From DASXRU01 sp036506395 (GTDB lineage: Bacteria > Acidobacteriota > Blastocatellia > Pyrinomonadales > Pyrinomonadaceae): a stretch of 9,536 nt of DNA. The stretch's first letter is position 1, and each line of letters opens with the position of its first letter. The stretch lies in contig DASXRU010000063.1 of assembly GCA_036506395.1 (NCBI GenBank), positions 1-9,536 of the forward strand, written 5' to 3'. Below the pieces are notes generated by a model. That model did no database searches. It was not told the DNA's origin and saw nothing but the letters and a program-made list of their open reading frames with translations. The position numbers were made by a program, and so were the translations under genes. Shown one piece after another: positions 1 through 6,275 of the stretch.

Positions 1-753
1 GAAGACAACGTGGCCCAGCGCGCTTATCTGCGCGAGATACTCGAAAAAGAGTTCCCTGCGCATCAGCCCGTGCTCGAAGCCGGCGATGGCGAGGAGACCG
101 TCAAGCTGGCGCTGGAGCACAAGCCCGACGTTTCCATTCTCGACATCCAGATGCCGAAGCTCTCCGGCGTGAAAGCCGCGCGCGCGATCTGGCGTGACTT
201 CCCTACCGCGCGCATCATCTTCTGGACGCAGTTTCCGCACGAGATTTACATCAACGAGATTCGCAAGATCGTGAAGTCAGTCGATCCGCCGCCGGCCTAT
301 GGTTTCATTCATAAGAACAATCCTGAATCGCGCTTCCTGCGTTTCGTTGCTGCGGTGCTCGAAGACGGCGCCGACATGATCGATCCGGCGTTCAAAGATT
401 CATTCAAGCGGCCGCTGCTGACTGAGTTTGAAGCCGAAGCGCTCTACTACCTGGCGCTGGGTCTTTCCAACTGGGCCATCGCGCGCAAATGTAGCCTCAG
501 CCTGCGCGGCGTGGAAAGCCGTTTGGCAACTCTCTATGAAAAGCTTTTCGTCTCGACCGCCGAGGGAACGCCGCATGAGGCTTATGACAAGCTGGCCTAC
601 AATGTGCGCACGCGGGCATTCTTCGAAGCACTGCGACGCGGGCTCCTGAACAATGATGAACTGGAAAAAGCGGCCGAGGAGCTTGAGGGATGGATCGAGC
701 GCGATGGTAAGAAGTTTATCGAAGAGCAGAAAAAGGAAGCAAAGAAGCGATAG
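1..753 (+). CDS. NarL/FixJ-type response regulator, 5' partial
   Basis: This is a DNA-binding response regulator of a two-component system; the reading frame is open at base 1, so the true start lies upstream. The first codons read E-D-N, matching the acidic pair at the start of receiver domains. Counting from the GTG at 10 as residue 1, the phosphoacceptor is Asp45 in LDIQMP (codon 142-144), the switch Thr is T73 and the conserved Lys is K102 in FIHK. A LuxR/GerE helix-turn-helix follows at about residues 136-181 (LTEFEAEAL, GLSNWAIA, GVESRLATLYEKL). Two things are odd: Thr to Lys spans 29 residues against about 22 normally, so an insert sits around alpha-4, and about 65 extra, strongly charged residues follow the helix-turn-helix. 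It ends 25 bases before a NarL-family histidine kinase, its likely partner. Family assignment is firm; target genes are unknown. Confidence 0.93.
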   Translation, partial: EDNVAQRAYLREILEKEFPAHQPVLEAGDGEETVKLALEHKPDVSILDIQMPKLSGVKAARAIWRDFPTARIIFWTQFPHEIYINEIRKIVKSVDPPPAYGFIHKNNPESRFLRFVAAVLEDGADMIDPAFKDSFKRPLLTEFEAEALYYLALGLSNWAIARKCSLSLRGVESRLATLYEKLFVSTAEGTPHEAYDKLAYNVRTRAFFEALRRGLLNNDELEKAAEELEGWIERDGKKFIEEQKKEAKKR

Positions 754-778
754 ATAACCGCCATAAGTCACACCCGAA

Positions 779-3700
779 TTGAACTCCGAGATTGCATCAT
801 CGAAATCACGAAAGCGTTGCGGCTCCGCCGCCGCACAGTGCGGTGAGGCTCTGCCTCACCGGCGCCAGGTTATAAATGATAAGGAGGCTGCGCCTCCGAG
901 CGTCGAGGCGCAGCCTCGACGCTGGAAATCAAATCAAGGTTGGACGGAAAGGCGGAGCCTTTCCGCACTGTGCGGCGGCAAAGCCGCAAAAGCTGAGCGC
1001 CGCAAGCTAGCTGCTTGCGCTGCAACCTGCCTTCTGTTCGCGGCCTTCTGCCTGCTGCCCTCAACTCATACGCCCTCCCTAACGGTCGGGCTACTGCCCC
1101 GGGTGCTTGCGCAAAACGACTCATTCATCTCCACGCCATCGCCGTCACCTTCCCCATCACCTTCGCCCTCGCCCACGCCGCCGCCGAATCTGCATCAATG
1201 GGGTGCGGTCACTTTGTTTCATGGCCTGCCGTCCGATCGCGTCCACGCGATCGCGCAGACACCGGATGGCGTGATGTGGTTTGCCACTGATGGCGGCCTG
1301 GCAAGATATGACGGCCAGCGCACGCAGGCAATCACGGCGGAAGGCTTGCCGCCGGGTCGCGTGCTGGCTTTGAAGCTGGACCAGGATGGCTTGCTCTGGA
1401 TTGGCACGGACAGCGGAGCGGCGCGGCTCTCGGCCGGAAAGTTTGAAGCGCTTAAAGAGACCAGCGGCAAAGTCATTACCGCAATCATCACCCCAACGCA
1501 GGGGCGCGCGCTGCTGGCCAGCGAGAGCGGCGTCGTCTTTGACTGCCAGGTCAAACCAGGCAGCGGGCTCATGGTGCGCGCTATTCCCGATCAGCCGCTG
1601 CAAAGCGCCGACAAGGATCACCCCGGCTTACTCAAGATCACCAGCCTCGCGCTCCGTGGCAACACTCTTTATGTTGGCTCGCAGAGCCGCGGAATTCTTG
1701 CCATCGAAGACGGCCAGGCAAAAGAAGTGCAAAGCAAGCCGCGCAGCTTCTTCATCAACGCGCTCGAAACCGACGCTCAGGATCATCTCTGGATCGCAAC
1801 GCGGGCGCGCGGCGAAGACAGTGGCCTCTTCGATAGCGCCGACCCGCTGAAGCCAAACAAATCAAAGACGCCGACCGGCGCCGTGATGACAATCACGCGC
1901 GGCGCAGGCGATGAAATCTGGGCCGGCTCAGATGGTCGCGGCGCCTTTCGTTTCAAAGATGGAAAGGCGGAACGTTTCAGCTTCGAAGGGACTGGCGGCG
2001 CGCTGCGTTCGGATCATGTGTTTGCGATCTTCGTCGATCGCGAGGATGTGGTTTGGTTTGGCACGGACAAAGGGGTTTGTCGCTATGACCCGCATGCAAT
2101 GCGTGCGGAGAACGTTGCCGACGATGCGGCGGGAAACTACGTGCGGGCGCTGGTTCGCACCTCGCGAGGGCGCTTACTGGCGGGCACCAACGCGGGCCTC
2201 TTCGTCAACGATGAAGCGGCGAGAACATGGCAGCCGGTCGAGTCCTTCGGGCGCCGCGTCATCTATGCAATGGCCGAAGAGAAGAACGGCCGCGTGCTGG
2301 TGGCCACCGCCAGCGGACTTTACGGATCCAGTTCGCCGGGCGCGGCTGATCTGGCTTTTGATCGCATCGAGGCCGGCGATGTTAAGTTTCCCCAGGGCGA
2401 TAGTGTGCGGGCAATCGAGCAGGCAAACGGCTCGACCTATATCGCGACCTACGGCTACGGAATTGAGCGGGTGCAGGGCTCGCAACGCACGCTGGTTTGG
2501 CCTGCCGGTTCGGCCAGCGATCAAATGCGCGAAGTCGTCAGCCTGCACGCCGAAACGGAGGGAAAGTTATTCATTGGCACTGCCAGCGCCGGGCTGTTTC
2601 TACTCGAGGGCAAAAAGGCAACGACGGAAAGCGGTCTGAACAAACTGAAGGGCAATACTATCTGGGCCATCGCCGGAGGAGATGGCGGATTGTGGATCGC
2701 GACGGGTCACGGAATTTTCCGATATCAGGCGGGCGAGTTAAAAGAGATTGTTCCGGACGTGAACGCGCGGGCAATTGTTAGCGGCAACGATGACGGAAAA
2801 CAAATCTGGTGTCCGACGGTTGGCAACGGCCTGTTGGCCGTGGGAATCGACGATCAGTTTGGGCCGATTATTTCGCGGATTGATGTCGAGCAGGGCTTGC
2901 CGTCGCAAAGAGCGTTCGCCGTTCTTTCCGAACGTGGCGGCTCCGGAGTTGAGTCTTTAGTGATTGGCACCAGCCGCGGCATTGCTCGTTACGAGCCGGG
3001 GAGCAATGCACCGACGCTGAGCCCCACGCGCATCATCAGCCAGCGAGTGCATCAACCCGATGAGCTGCGCACGGGTTTCAGCCTGGAGTTTCCGCAGCGG
3101 AGTTTGGTGCTGGATGTTGCGGCGGCCAGTACGCGAACATTCCCGGAGCAGTTTCAATATGGCTTTCTCCTGTTTGATGGCAGGGGAAAGATTGTCAGAC
3201 AGAAACTCTCGCACGATGCCCAGTTTGCAATGGAAGGGTTGCAGCCCGGGAAGTACAAAGTTGTAGCGCGCGCCTTTACGAAGGATCTGGTCGCGTCCAG
3301 CCCACTCGCTTTCGAGTTCAGCGTCGCCGGCGCGCCTTTCCCGTGGACAACTACGGCGCTGGCGGTGCTGCTGCTGCTGGCGCTGATTGCATTGACCTGG
3401 GCGGCATTCGAGCATCGCCGGATTGTCAGCACCAGTGGAGCACTGGCCGCTGCCAATCGTGAACTTGCGGGCGCGCGACTGCAACTAGCCAACGAGACGG
3501 AAGCTGAGCGCCGCCGGATCGCTCGCGATCTGCACGATCAGACCCTGGCTGACTTGCGCAACTTGATGCTGTCAGTTGATCAACTTCCGCCTGCCACGAA
3601 CGGTGGGCATAGCCAGCCTCTAAACGCGGAAAGCAAAAGACAGATTACGGGGCAAGTGGTACCTCTACGCGAAAACTCGGAGAGCGCGGCTCGTCCCGCA

Positions 3701-4216
3701 CACTCCATTCCCGCTGAGCTGCGCGCGGAGATTGAATCTATTTCGCAGGAGGTGCGGCGGATCTGTGAAGACCTGAGCCCATCGGTGCTGCAGAACGTCG
3801 GGTTTGCCGCCGCGCTGGAGTTTGCGTTGGCCCATGCAGTAGAACATGCGCCGCCCGACTGCAAGTTCGAATATGAGTTTGTCTGTAACGAATCGTTTGA
3901 CGAGGTGGTAAAGCTGCCGTCAAGCGTGCAGATACAAGTCTATCGCATCGCTCAGGAAGCTTTGAGCAACATCTGCCGGCATGCGAAAGCCAGTCACGTG
4001 AAAATGACAGTGAACGCGGCACAGGATGGAATGTTTGAATTGAAGATCGAGGACAATGGCAGCGGCTTTGATGCAAAGGAGACAAAGAAGAAGCCTGGGC
4101 GCGGCGTCGCGAACATTCGCGCCCGTGCCAGCATGATCGAAGCGGAAGTTTCCTGGGCGCGGCGCGACGGCGGGGGAACGGTGTTTGAATTGAACAAGAA
4201 GCAATTAGTGGATTAA
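779..4216 (+). CDS. Propeller-sensor histidine kinase (NarL family)
   Basis: A membrane sensor kinase that should sense a ligand outside the cytoplasm and phosphorylate the regulator just upstream. In order: a signal-peptide-like segment (about residues 76-112, ending VLAQ); a Ser-Pro linker (118-136); about 14 Reg_prop blades (140-765, e.g. DGVMWFATDGG, DGLLWIGTDSG, DVVWFGTDKG), enough for two seven-bladed propellers; a Y_Y_Y-like Ig domain (about 785-850); one membrane span (about 857-877); a HisKA_3 helix with phosphoacceptor His919 in ARDLHDQ; and an HATPase domain with N-box Asn1064 (ALSNICRHA), G1 DNGSGF from D1092 and G2 GRGVANIRARA. An extra stretch of roughly 25-30 residues (about 937-979) lies inside the dimerisation domain. 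The start is uncertain. The frame opens at TTG 779 without a good Shine-Dalgarno, no in-frame ATG or GTG precedes the signal peptide, and a palindromic repeat fills codons up to about 987. Coding is secure from about 998 onward. Confidence 0.92.
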   Translation: MNSEIASSKSRKRCGSAAAQCGEALPHRRQVINDKEAAPPSVEAQPRRWKSNQGWTERRSLSALCGGKAAKAERRKLAACAATCLLFAAFCLLPSTHTPSLTVGLLPRVLAQNDSFISTPSPSPSPSPSPSPTPPPNLHQWGAVTLFHGLPSDRVHAIAQTPDGVMWFATDGGLARYDGQRTQAITAEGLPPGRVLALKLDQDGLLWIGTDSGAARLSAGKFEALKETSGKVITAIITPTQGRALLASESGVVFDCQVKPGSGLMVRAIPDQPLQSADKDHPGLLKITSLALRGNTLYVGSQSRGILAIEDGQAKEVQSKPRSFFINALETDAQDHLWIATRARGEDSGLFDSADPLKPNKSKTPTGAVMTITRGAGDEIWAGSDGRGAFRFKDGKAERFSFEGTGGALRSDHVFAIFVDREDVVWFGTDKGVCRYDPHAMRAENVADDAAGNYVRALVRTSRGRLLAGTNAGLFVNDEAARTWQPVESFGRRVIYAMAEEKNGRVLVATASGLYGSSSPGAADLAFDRIEAGDVKFPQGDSVRAIEQANGSTYIATYGYGIERVQGSQRTLVWPAGSASDQMREVVSLHAETEGKLFIGTASAGLFLLEGKKATTESGLNKLKGNTIWAIAGGDGGLWIATGHGIFRYQAGELKEIVPDVNARAIVSGNDDGKQIWCPTVGNGLLAVGIDDQFGPIISRIDVEQGLPSQRAFAVLSERGGSGVESLVIGTSRGIARYEPGSNAPTLSPTRIISQRVHQPDELRTGFSLEFPQRSLVLDVAAASTRTFPEQFQYGFLLFDGRGKIVRQKLSHDAQFAMEGLQPGKYKVVARAFTKDLVASSPLAFEFSVAGAPFPWTTTALAVLLLLALIALTWAAFEHRRIVSTSGALAAANRELAGARLQLANETEAERRRIARDLHDQTLADLRNLMLSVDQLPPATNGGHSQPLNAESKRQITGQVVPLRENSESAARPAHSIPAELRAEIESISQEVRRICEDLSPSVLQNVGFAAALEFALAHAVEHAPPDCKFEYEFVCNESFDEVVKLPSSVQIQVYRIAQEALSNICRHAKASHVKMTVNAAQDGMFELKIEDNGSGFDAKETKKKPGRGVANIRARASMIEAEVSWARRDGGGTVFELNKKQLVD
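819..987. repeat. Composite palindromic element with 25-bp inverted ends
   Basis: Bases 819-843 and 963-987 are inverted copies of each other with 23 of 25 matches. Between and within them lie six hairpins, all with a 3-nt loop closed by GGC/GCC: 819-831 (loop TCC), 841-861 (TCT), 883-897 (TGC), 899-923 (GCA, 11-bp stem), 945-965 (GGA) and 975-987 (AAA). A further palindrome of the form CCGCAC-N-GTGCGG occurs at 831-843 and again at 963-975. The first three loops start with T and the last three with a purine, with TGC and GCA exact complements, so the element reads as an inverted duplication around about 898. It lies at the regulator/kinase junction and overlaps the annotated 5' end of the kinase gene. 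It resembles REP/BIME or MITE-type elements in architecture, but I do not recognise a named family. The structure is directly visible; the function is unknown. Confidence 0.9.
1130..1186 (+). repeat. Ser-Pro hexanucleotide repeat inside kinase gene
   Basis: Codons alternate Ser and Pro (mostly TCN-CCN) about seven times and end in Thr-Pro-Pro-Pro. This encodes a flexible linker between the signal peptide and the first propeller blade. The period is 6 bases, so copy-number changes would keep the frame. Confidence 0.75.
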
Positions 4217-4292
4217 TGAGGAAGAGAGCCTCGTCGGCAAGGACTCGCCCGCCTGCCTTACTTAAGGTTGCGTGAACGAGCAAAGCCACACA

Positions 4293-4334
4293 GATTTTCC
4301 ATTTATCATTTTTCATTTCTCATTTTCCATTTAT
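4293..4334. repeat. Heptanucleotide tandem repeat (CATTTNT type)
   Basis: Six consecutive 7-base units run without gaps: GATTTTC, CATTTAT, CATTTTT, CATTTCT, CATTTTC, CATTTAT. All keep an ATTT core. The array is AT-rich against a GC-rich background and lies 77 bases after the kinase stop, in the spacer before psuG. It resembles in form the heptamer STRR repeats known from cyanobacteria. No coding role is visible. Confidence 0.85.
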
Positions 4335-4391
4335 TCTTTCGCCACTCGGTTGTTACGTTTTGCATGATCACCGCGCTGGCAAATGAGAAAT
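4315..4391. repeat. 11-bp inverted repeat spanning the psuG upstream region
   Basis: ATTTCTCATTT at 4315-4325, within the heptamer array, is perfectly complementary to AAATGAGAAAT at 4381-4391, with 55 bases between them. The second copy lies 44 bases before the psuG start. It may simply be an inverted remnant of the same heptamer repeat rather than a regulatory hairpin; the AT-rich stem would be weak. Confidence 0.6.
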
Positions 4392-4434
4392 AACAAACAA
4401 GTTTCCAAGTAACACCAGTAATCCTGACATAACT

Positions 4435-5334
4435 ATGGAGTCGAGCATCTTGAGAATTAGTGACGAAGTGCAATCTGCGTTGGCGGCGAACCAACCCGTG
4501 GTCGCGCTCGAATCAACCGTGATTGCACACGGCCTGCCGCGTCCTGAGAATCTTCAGACAGCACTGCGCCTGGAGCAAATAGTGCGCGACAACGGCTGTA
4601 CGCCCGCAACCATTGCAATTCTCAGCGGCCACCTCTGCGCCGGTCTGAACCAGGAACAGCTCCGCCAGATTGCCGAAAGCGACGACATCAGGAAAGTCAG
4701 CACGCGCGATCTCCCGGTGGCCGTCGCCCAGGGGTGGAACGGAGCGACGACTGTTGCCACGAGTATGTGGATTGCGCACCGGGCGGGTATTAATGTTTTC
4801 GCCACTGGCGGAATTGGGGGCGTGCATCGCGGCTCGCTGCCTGATGTATCCGCCGACCTACCTGAATTGGCGCGCACGCCGATGGTGGTTATTTGTTCCG
4901 GCGCGAAGATCGTTTTAGATTTACCCGCGACGCGCGAGTGGCTGGAAACACACGGCATCACCGTCGCCGGGTACGAATGCAATGAATTGCCCGCGTTCTA
5001 TTCCCGCAGCAGCGGCCTCCCGGTCGATGCGCGTGTTGATTCGGCTGCGGAAGTCACGACACTTGTCCGGGCCCAGCGCGCTCTCGAAACGCAGACAGCT
5101 TTGCTCGTCACCGTGCCAATCCCGGCTGCGGTGGAAGTTGAAGCAGTGGCCCTGCAAAACTTTCTGGATGAAGCGCTGGGCGAAGCGGAACGTTCAGGTG
5201 TTAGTGGCCGTGAACTGACGCCATTTCTACTTTCACGCATGGCCCAACAGAGTGGCGGAGCAACACTGCGTGCCAACATTGCGCTGCTGGAAAACAACGC
5301 CCGCGTAGCCGCGGAAATCGCTTCGCTTCTTTAG
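4435..5334 (+). CDS. psuG: Pseudouridine-5'-phosphate glycosidase
   Basis: A cytoplasmic enzyme of pseudouridine salvage that reversibly splits pseudouridine 5'-phosphate into uracil and ribose 5-phosphate. The protein has 299 residues, close to the usual length of the family. Family signatures are intact: VALESTVIAHG with catalytic Glu26, a TRDLPVAVAQGWNGATTV block, FATGGIGGVHRG, the acidic SADLPEL segment, and CSGAKIVLDLP with Lys158 at the position of the covalent-catalysis Lys (K166 in E. coli). ESTPFLL-like ELTPFLLSRMAQ and LRANIALLENNA close the domain. The annotated start is ATG 4435 without an obvious Shine-Dalgarno. A TTG at 4450, with GGAG at 4437-4440 about 9 bases upstream, fits the family N-terminus (LRISDEVQSAL) equally well. 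No pseudouridine kinase gene or transporter is adjacent. It converges with the next gene, leaving only 15 bases between the stops. Confidence 0.95.
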   Translation: MESSILRISDEVQSALAANQPVVALESTVIAHGLPRPENLQTALRLEQIVRDNGCTPATIAILSGHLCAGLNQEQLRQIAESDDIRKVSTRDLPVAVAQGWNGATTVATSMWIAHRAGINVFATGGIGGVHRGSLPDVSADLPELARTPMVVICSGAKIVLDLPATREWLETHGITVAGYECNELPAFYSRSSGLPVDARVDSAAEVTTLVRAQRALETQTALLVTVPIPAAVEVEAVALQNFLDEALGEAERSGVSGRELTPFLLSRMAQQSGGATLRANIALLENNARVAAEIASLL

Positions 5335-5349
5335 ATTCTGTCGCTTTTG

Positions 5350-5928
5350 TTATCGACCTGACCAGCGCACCAGCGTCATTTCTTTCACAAATCGCTTGGC
5401 AACTTTTCCGGCCACTGTGCCGCCCAGCGAACTGAGCTTTCCGCTGGCGAGCACGATGTGGTTGGCGGGATCAACTACACTGAACACGTACTTTGTCAGA
5501 ACGTCGTGGCGCAACTCAAGAATGAGGTCCGCGTCAGACTCTTCGCGGGTGATGACGAACCCGAGCTGCTGAAACTCGGGCCTCTTGAGCAGCTTGTCTT
5601 CAACTACTGCAGCGCGAACGAAGATCGATGTCGAGCGGACAAAGACGCGGCGAATACTTCCCGCAGAAGCCACCCCGTGGCGTTCCGCCTCGATAGCCTG
5701 GCGATTGGCATTTCCCATAGCTTCGCGCGGTCGTGTGGCCAACGCTTCGCCGGCTGGTTGAGGAGCATCGCGAAGGGAGTTTTGCGCTAAGATCCCGACG
5801 GCACAGGCAAGAACAAATGCAGCGACCAGCAGCAAGCCAAAGATGGAGACCGCAAGTTTCCTGGCGACGTTCTCCGCCGCCCGCAGGCGGAATTCAAAAG
5901 TTGATACATACATAATTCTGGGATCCAC
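5350..5928 (-). CDS. Membrane-anchored or secreted protein of unknown function
   Basis: A 192-residue protein that I cannot assign to a named family. The N-terminus has a positively charged stretch and then one strong hydrophobic segment at about residues 24-49 (KLAVSIFGLLLVAAFVLACA to ILAQ). It acts either as a signal peptide or as a single anchor with the rest outside the cytoplasm. A low-complexity linker (50-90) leads to a compact C-terminal domain (about 92-190) with the pattern IRRVFVRSTSIFV, LLKRPEFQQLGFVIT, ADLILELRH, and VVDPANHIVLASGKLSSLGG. Similar small domains with an ADLxLEL core are common as hypothetical proteins in Acidobacteriota (from memory, no search done). The start is GTG at 5926-5928, with AAAGGAA directly before it; an ATG at 5911-5913 is an alternative, with GGA about 10 bases upstream. 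It reads convergently into psuG. Confidence 0.8.
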   Translation of the reverse strand: MDPRIMYVSTFEFRLRAAENVARKLAVSIFGLLLVAAFVLACAVGILAQNSLRDAPQPAGEALATRPREAMGNANRQAIEAERHGVASAGSIRRVFVRSTSIFVRAAVVEDKLLKRPEFQQLGFVITREESDADLILELRHDVLTKYVFSVVDPANHIVLASGKLSSLGGTVAGKVAKRFVKEMTLVRWSGR

Positions 5929-6275
5929 TTCCTTTCAGCTTGATTATCCCCTCCAAGCTCGCTCTGCGGCTGCAGATCTTATGACACTTTATGAATCGTC
6001 ACATTGATGCCTTCTGAAATCGCGTGCTGCTCCTTGAACCGCCATCGGCAAACTGTACTGGCCTAAATAAAACTATCCACCAAGGTAACAACGCTGCGCC
6101 GGTTGACCGCATCTCAGCGAACAAATCCCAAGCTCCTCCCCAGGTTCGCGATTTACTTCGTTCAAGTTAACTCAAGTCCGGAACTTCTACTCGGACCTGT
6201 TGTCTAAGTCTGCGTGCAACGCGAGCTTCTCCCTGGGCTCTCCGATCAAACTTCGTAATTGATAAGGAGCCAGCC
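5929..6275. other. Gene-free divergent intergenic region
   Basis: This 347-base stretch separates the minus-strand gene starting at 5928 from the plus-strand gene starting at 6276, so it must hold promoters for both. I see no coding region, RNA gene or convincing sigma-70 promoter. Visible small structures are a GTCCG/CGGAC stem (6176-6180 with 6192-6196, 11-base loop) and the palindrome AGTTAACT near 6165. Neither is strong enough to name. Confidence 0.6.
6264..6269 (+). promoter_or_regulatory. Shine-Dalgarno of the Cys4/ankyrin gene
   Basis: AAGGAG sits 6 bases before ATG 6276. This canonical site fixes the start and thus confirms that the four-Cys N-terminal module ahead of the hydrophobic segment is translated. 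Confidence 0.85.

Noticed and set aside
819..987. The palindromic cluster as a CRISPR array.
   Set aside because: The units are different palindromes with unequal spacing, and there are no uniform spacers or cas genes.
2957..3484. A 175-codon open frame on the minus strand within the kinase gene.
   Set aside because: It is antisense to the conserved propeller and membrane-span codons, has no family features, and is a shadow of GC-rich codon use.
4217..4292. A terminator after the kinase gene, such as CCTTA-CT-TAAGG near 4256.
   Set aside because: The stem is 5 bp with a 2-base gap and is not followed by a T-tract; no credible hairpin terminator is present.
6007..6066. A 19-codon open frame in the intergenic region before the ankyrin fusion gene.
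   Set aside because: It has no ribosome-binding site and no recognisable sequence character.
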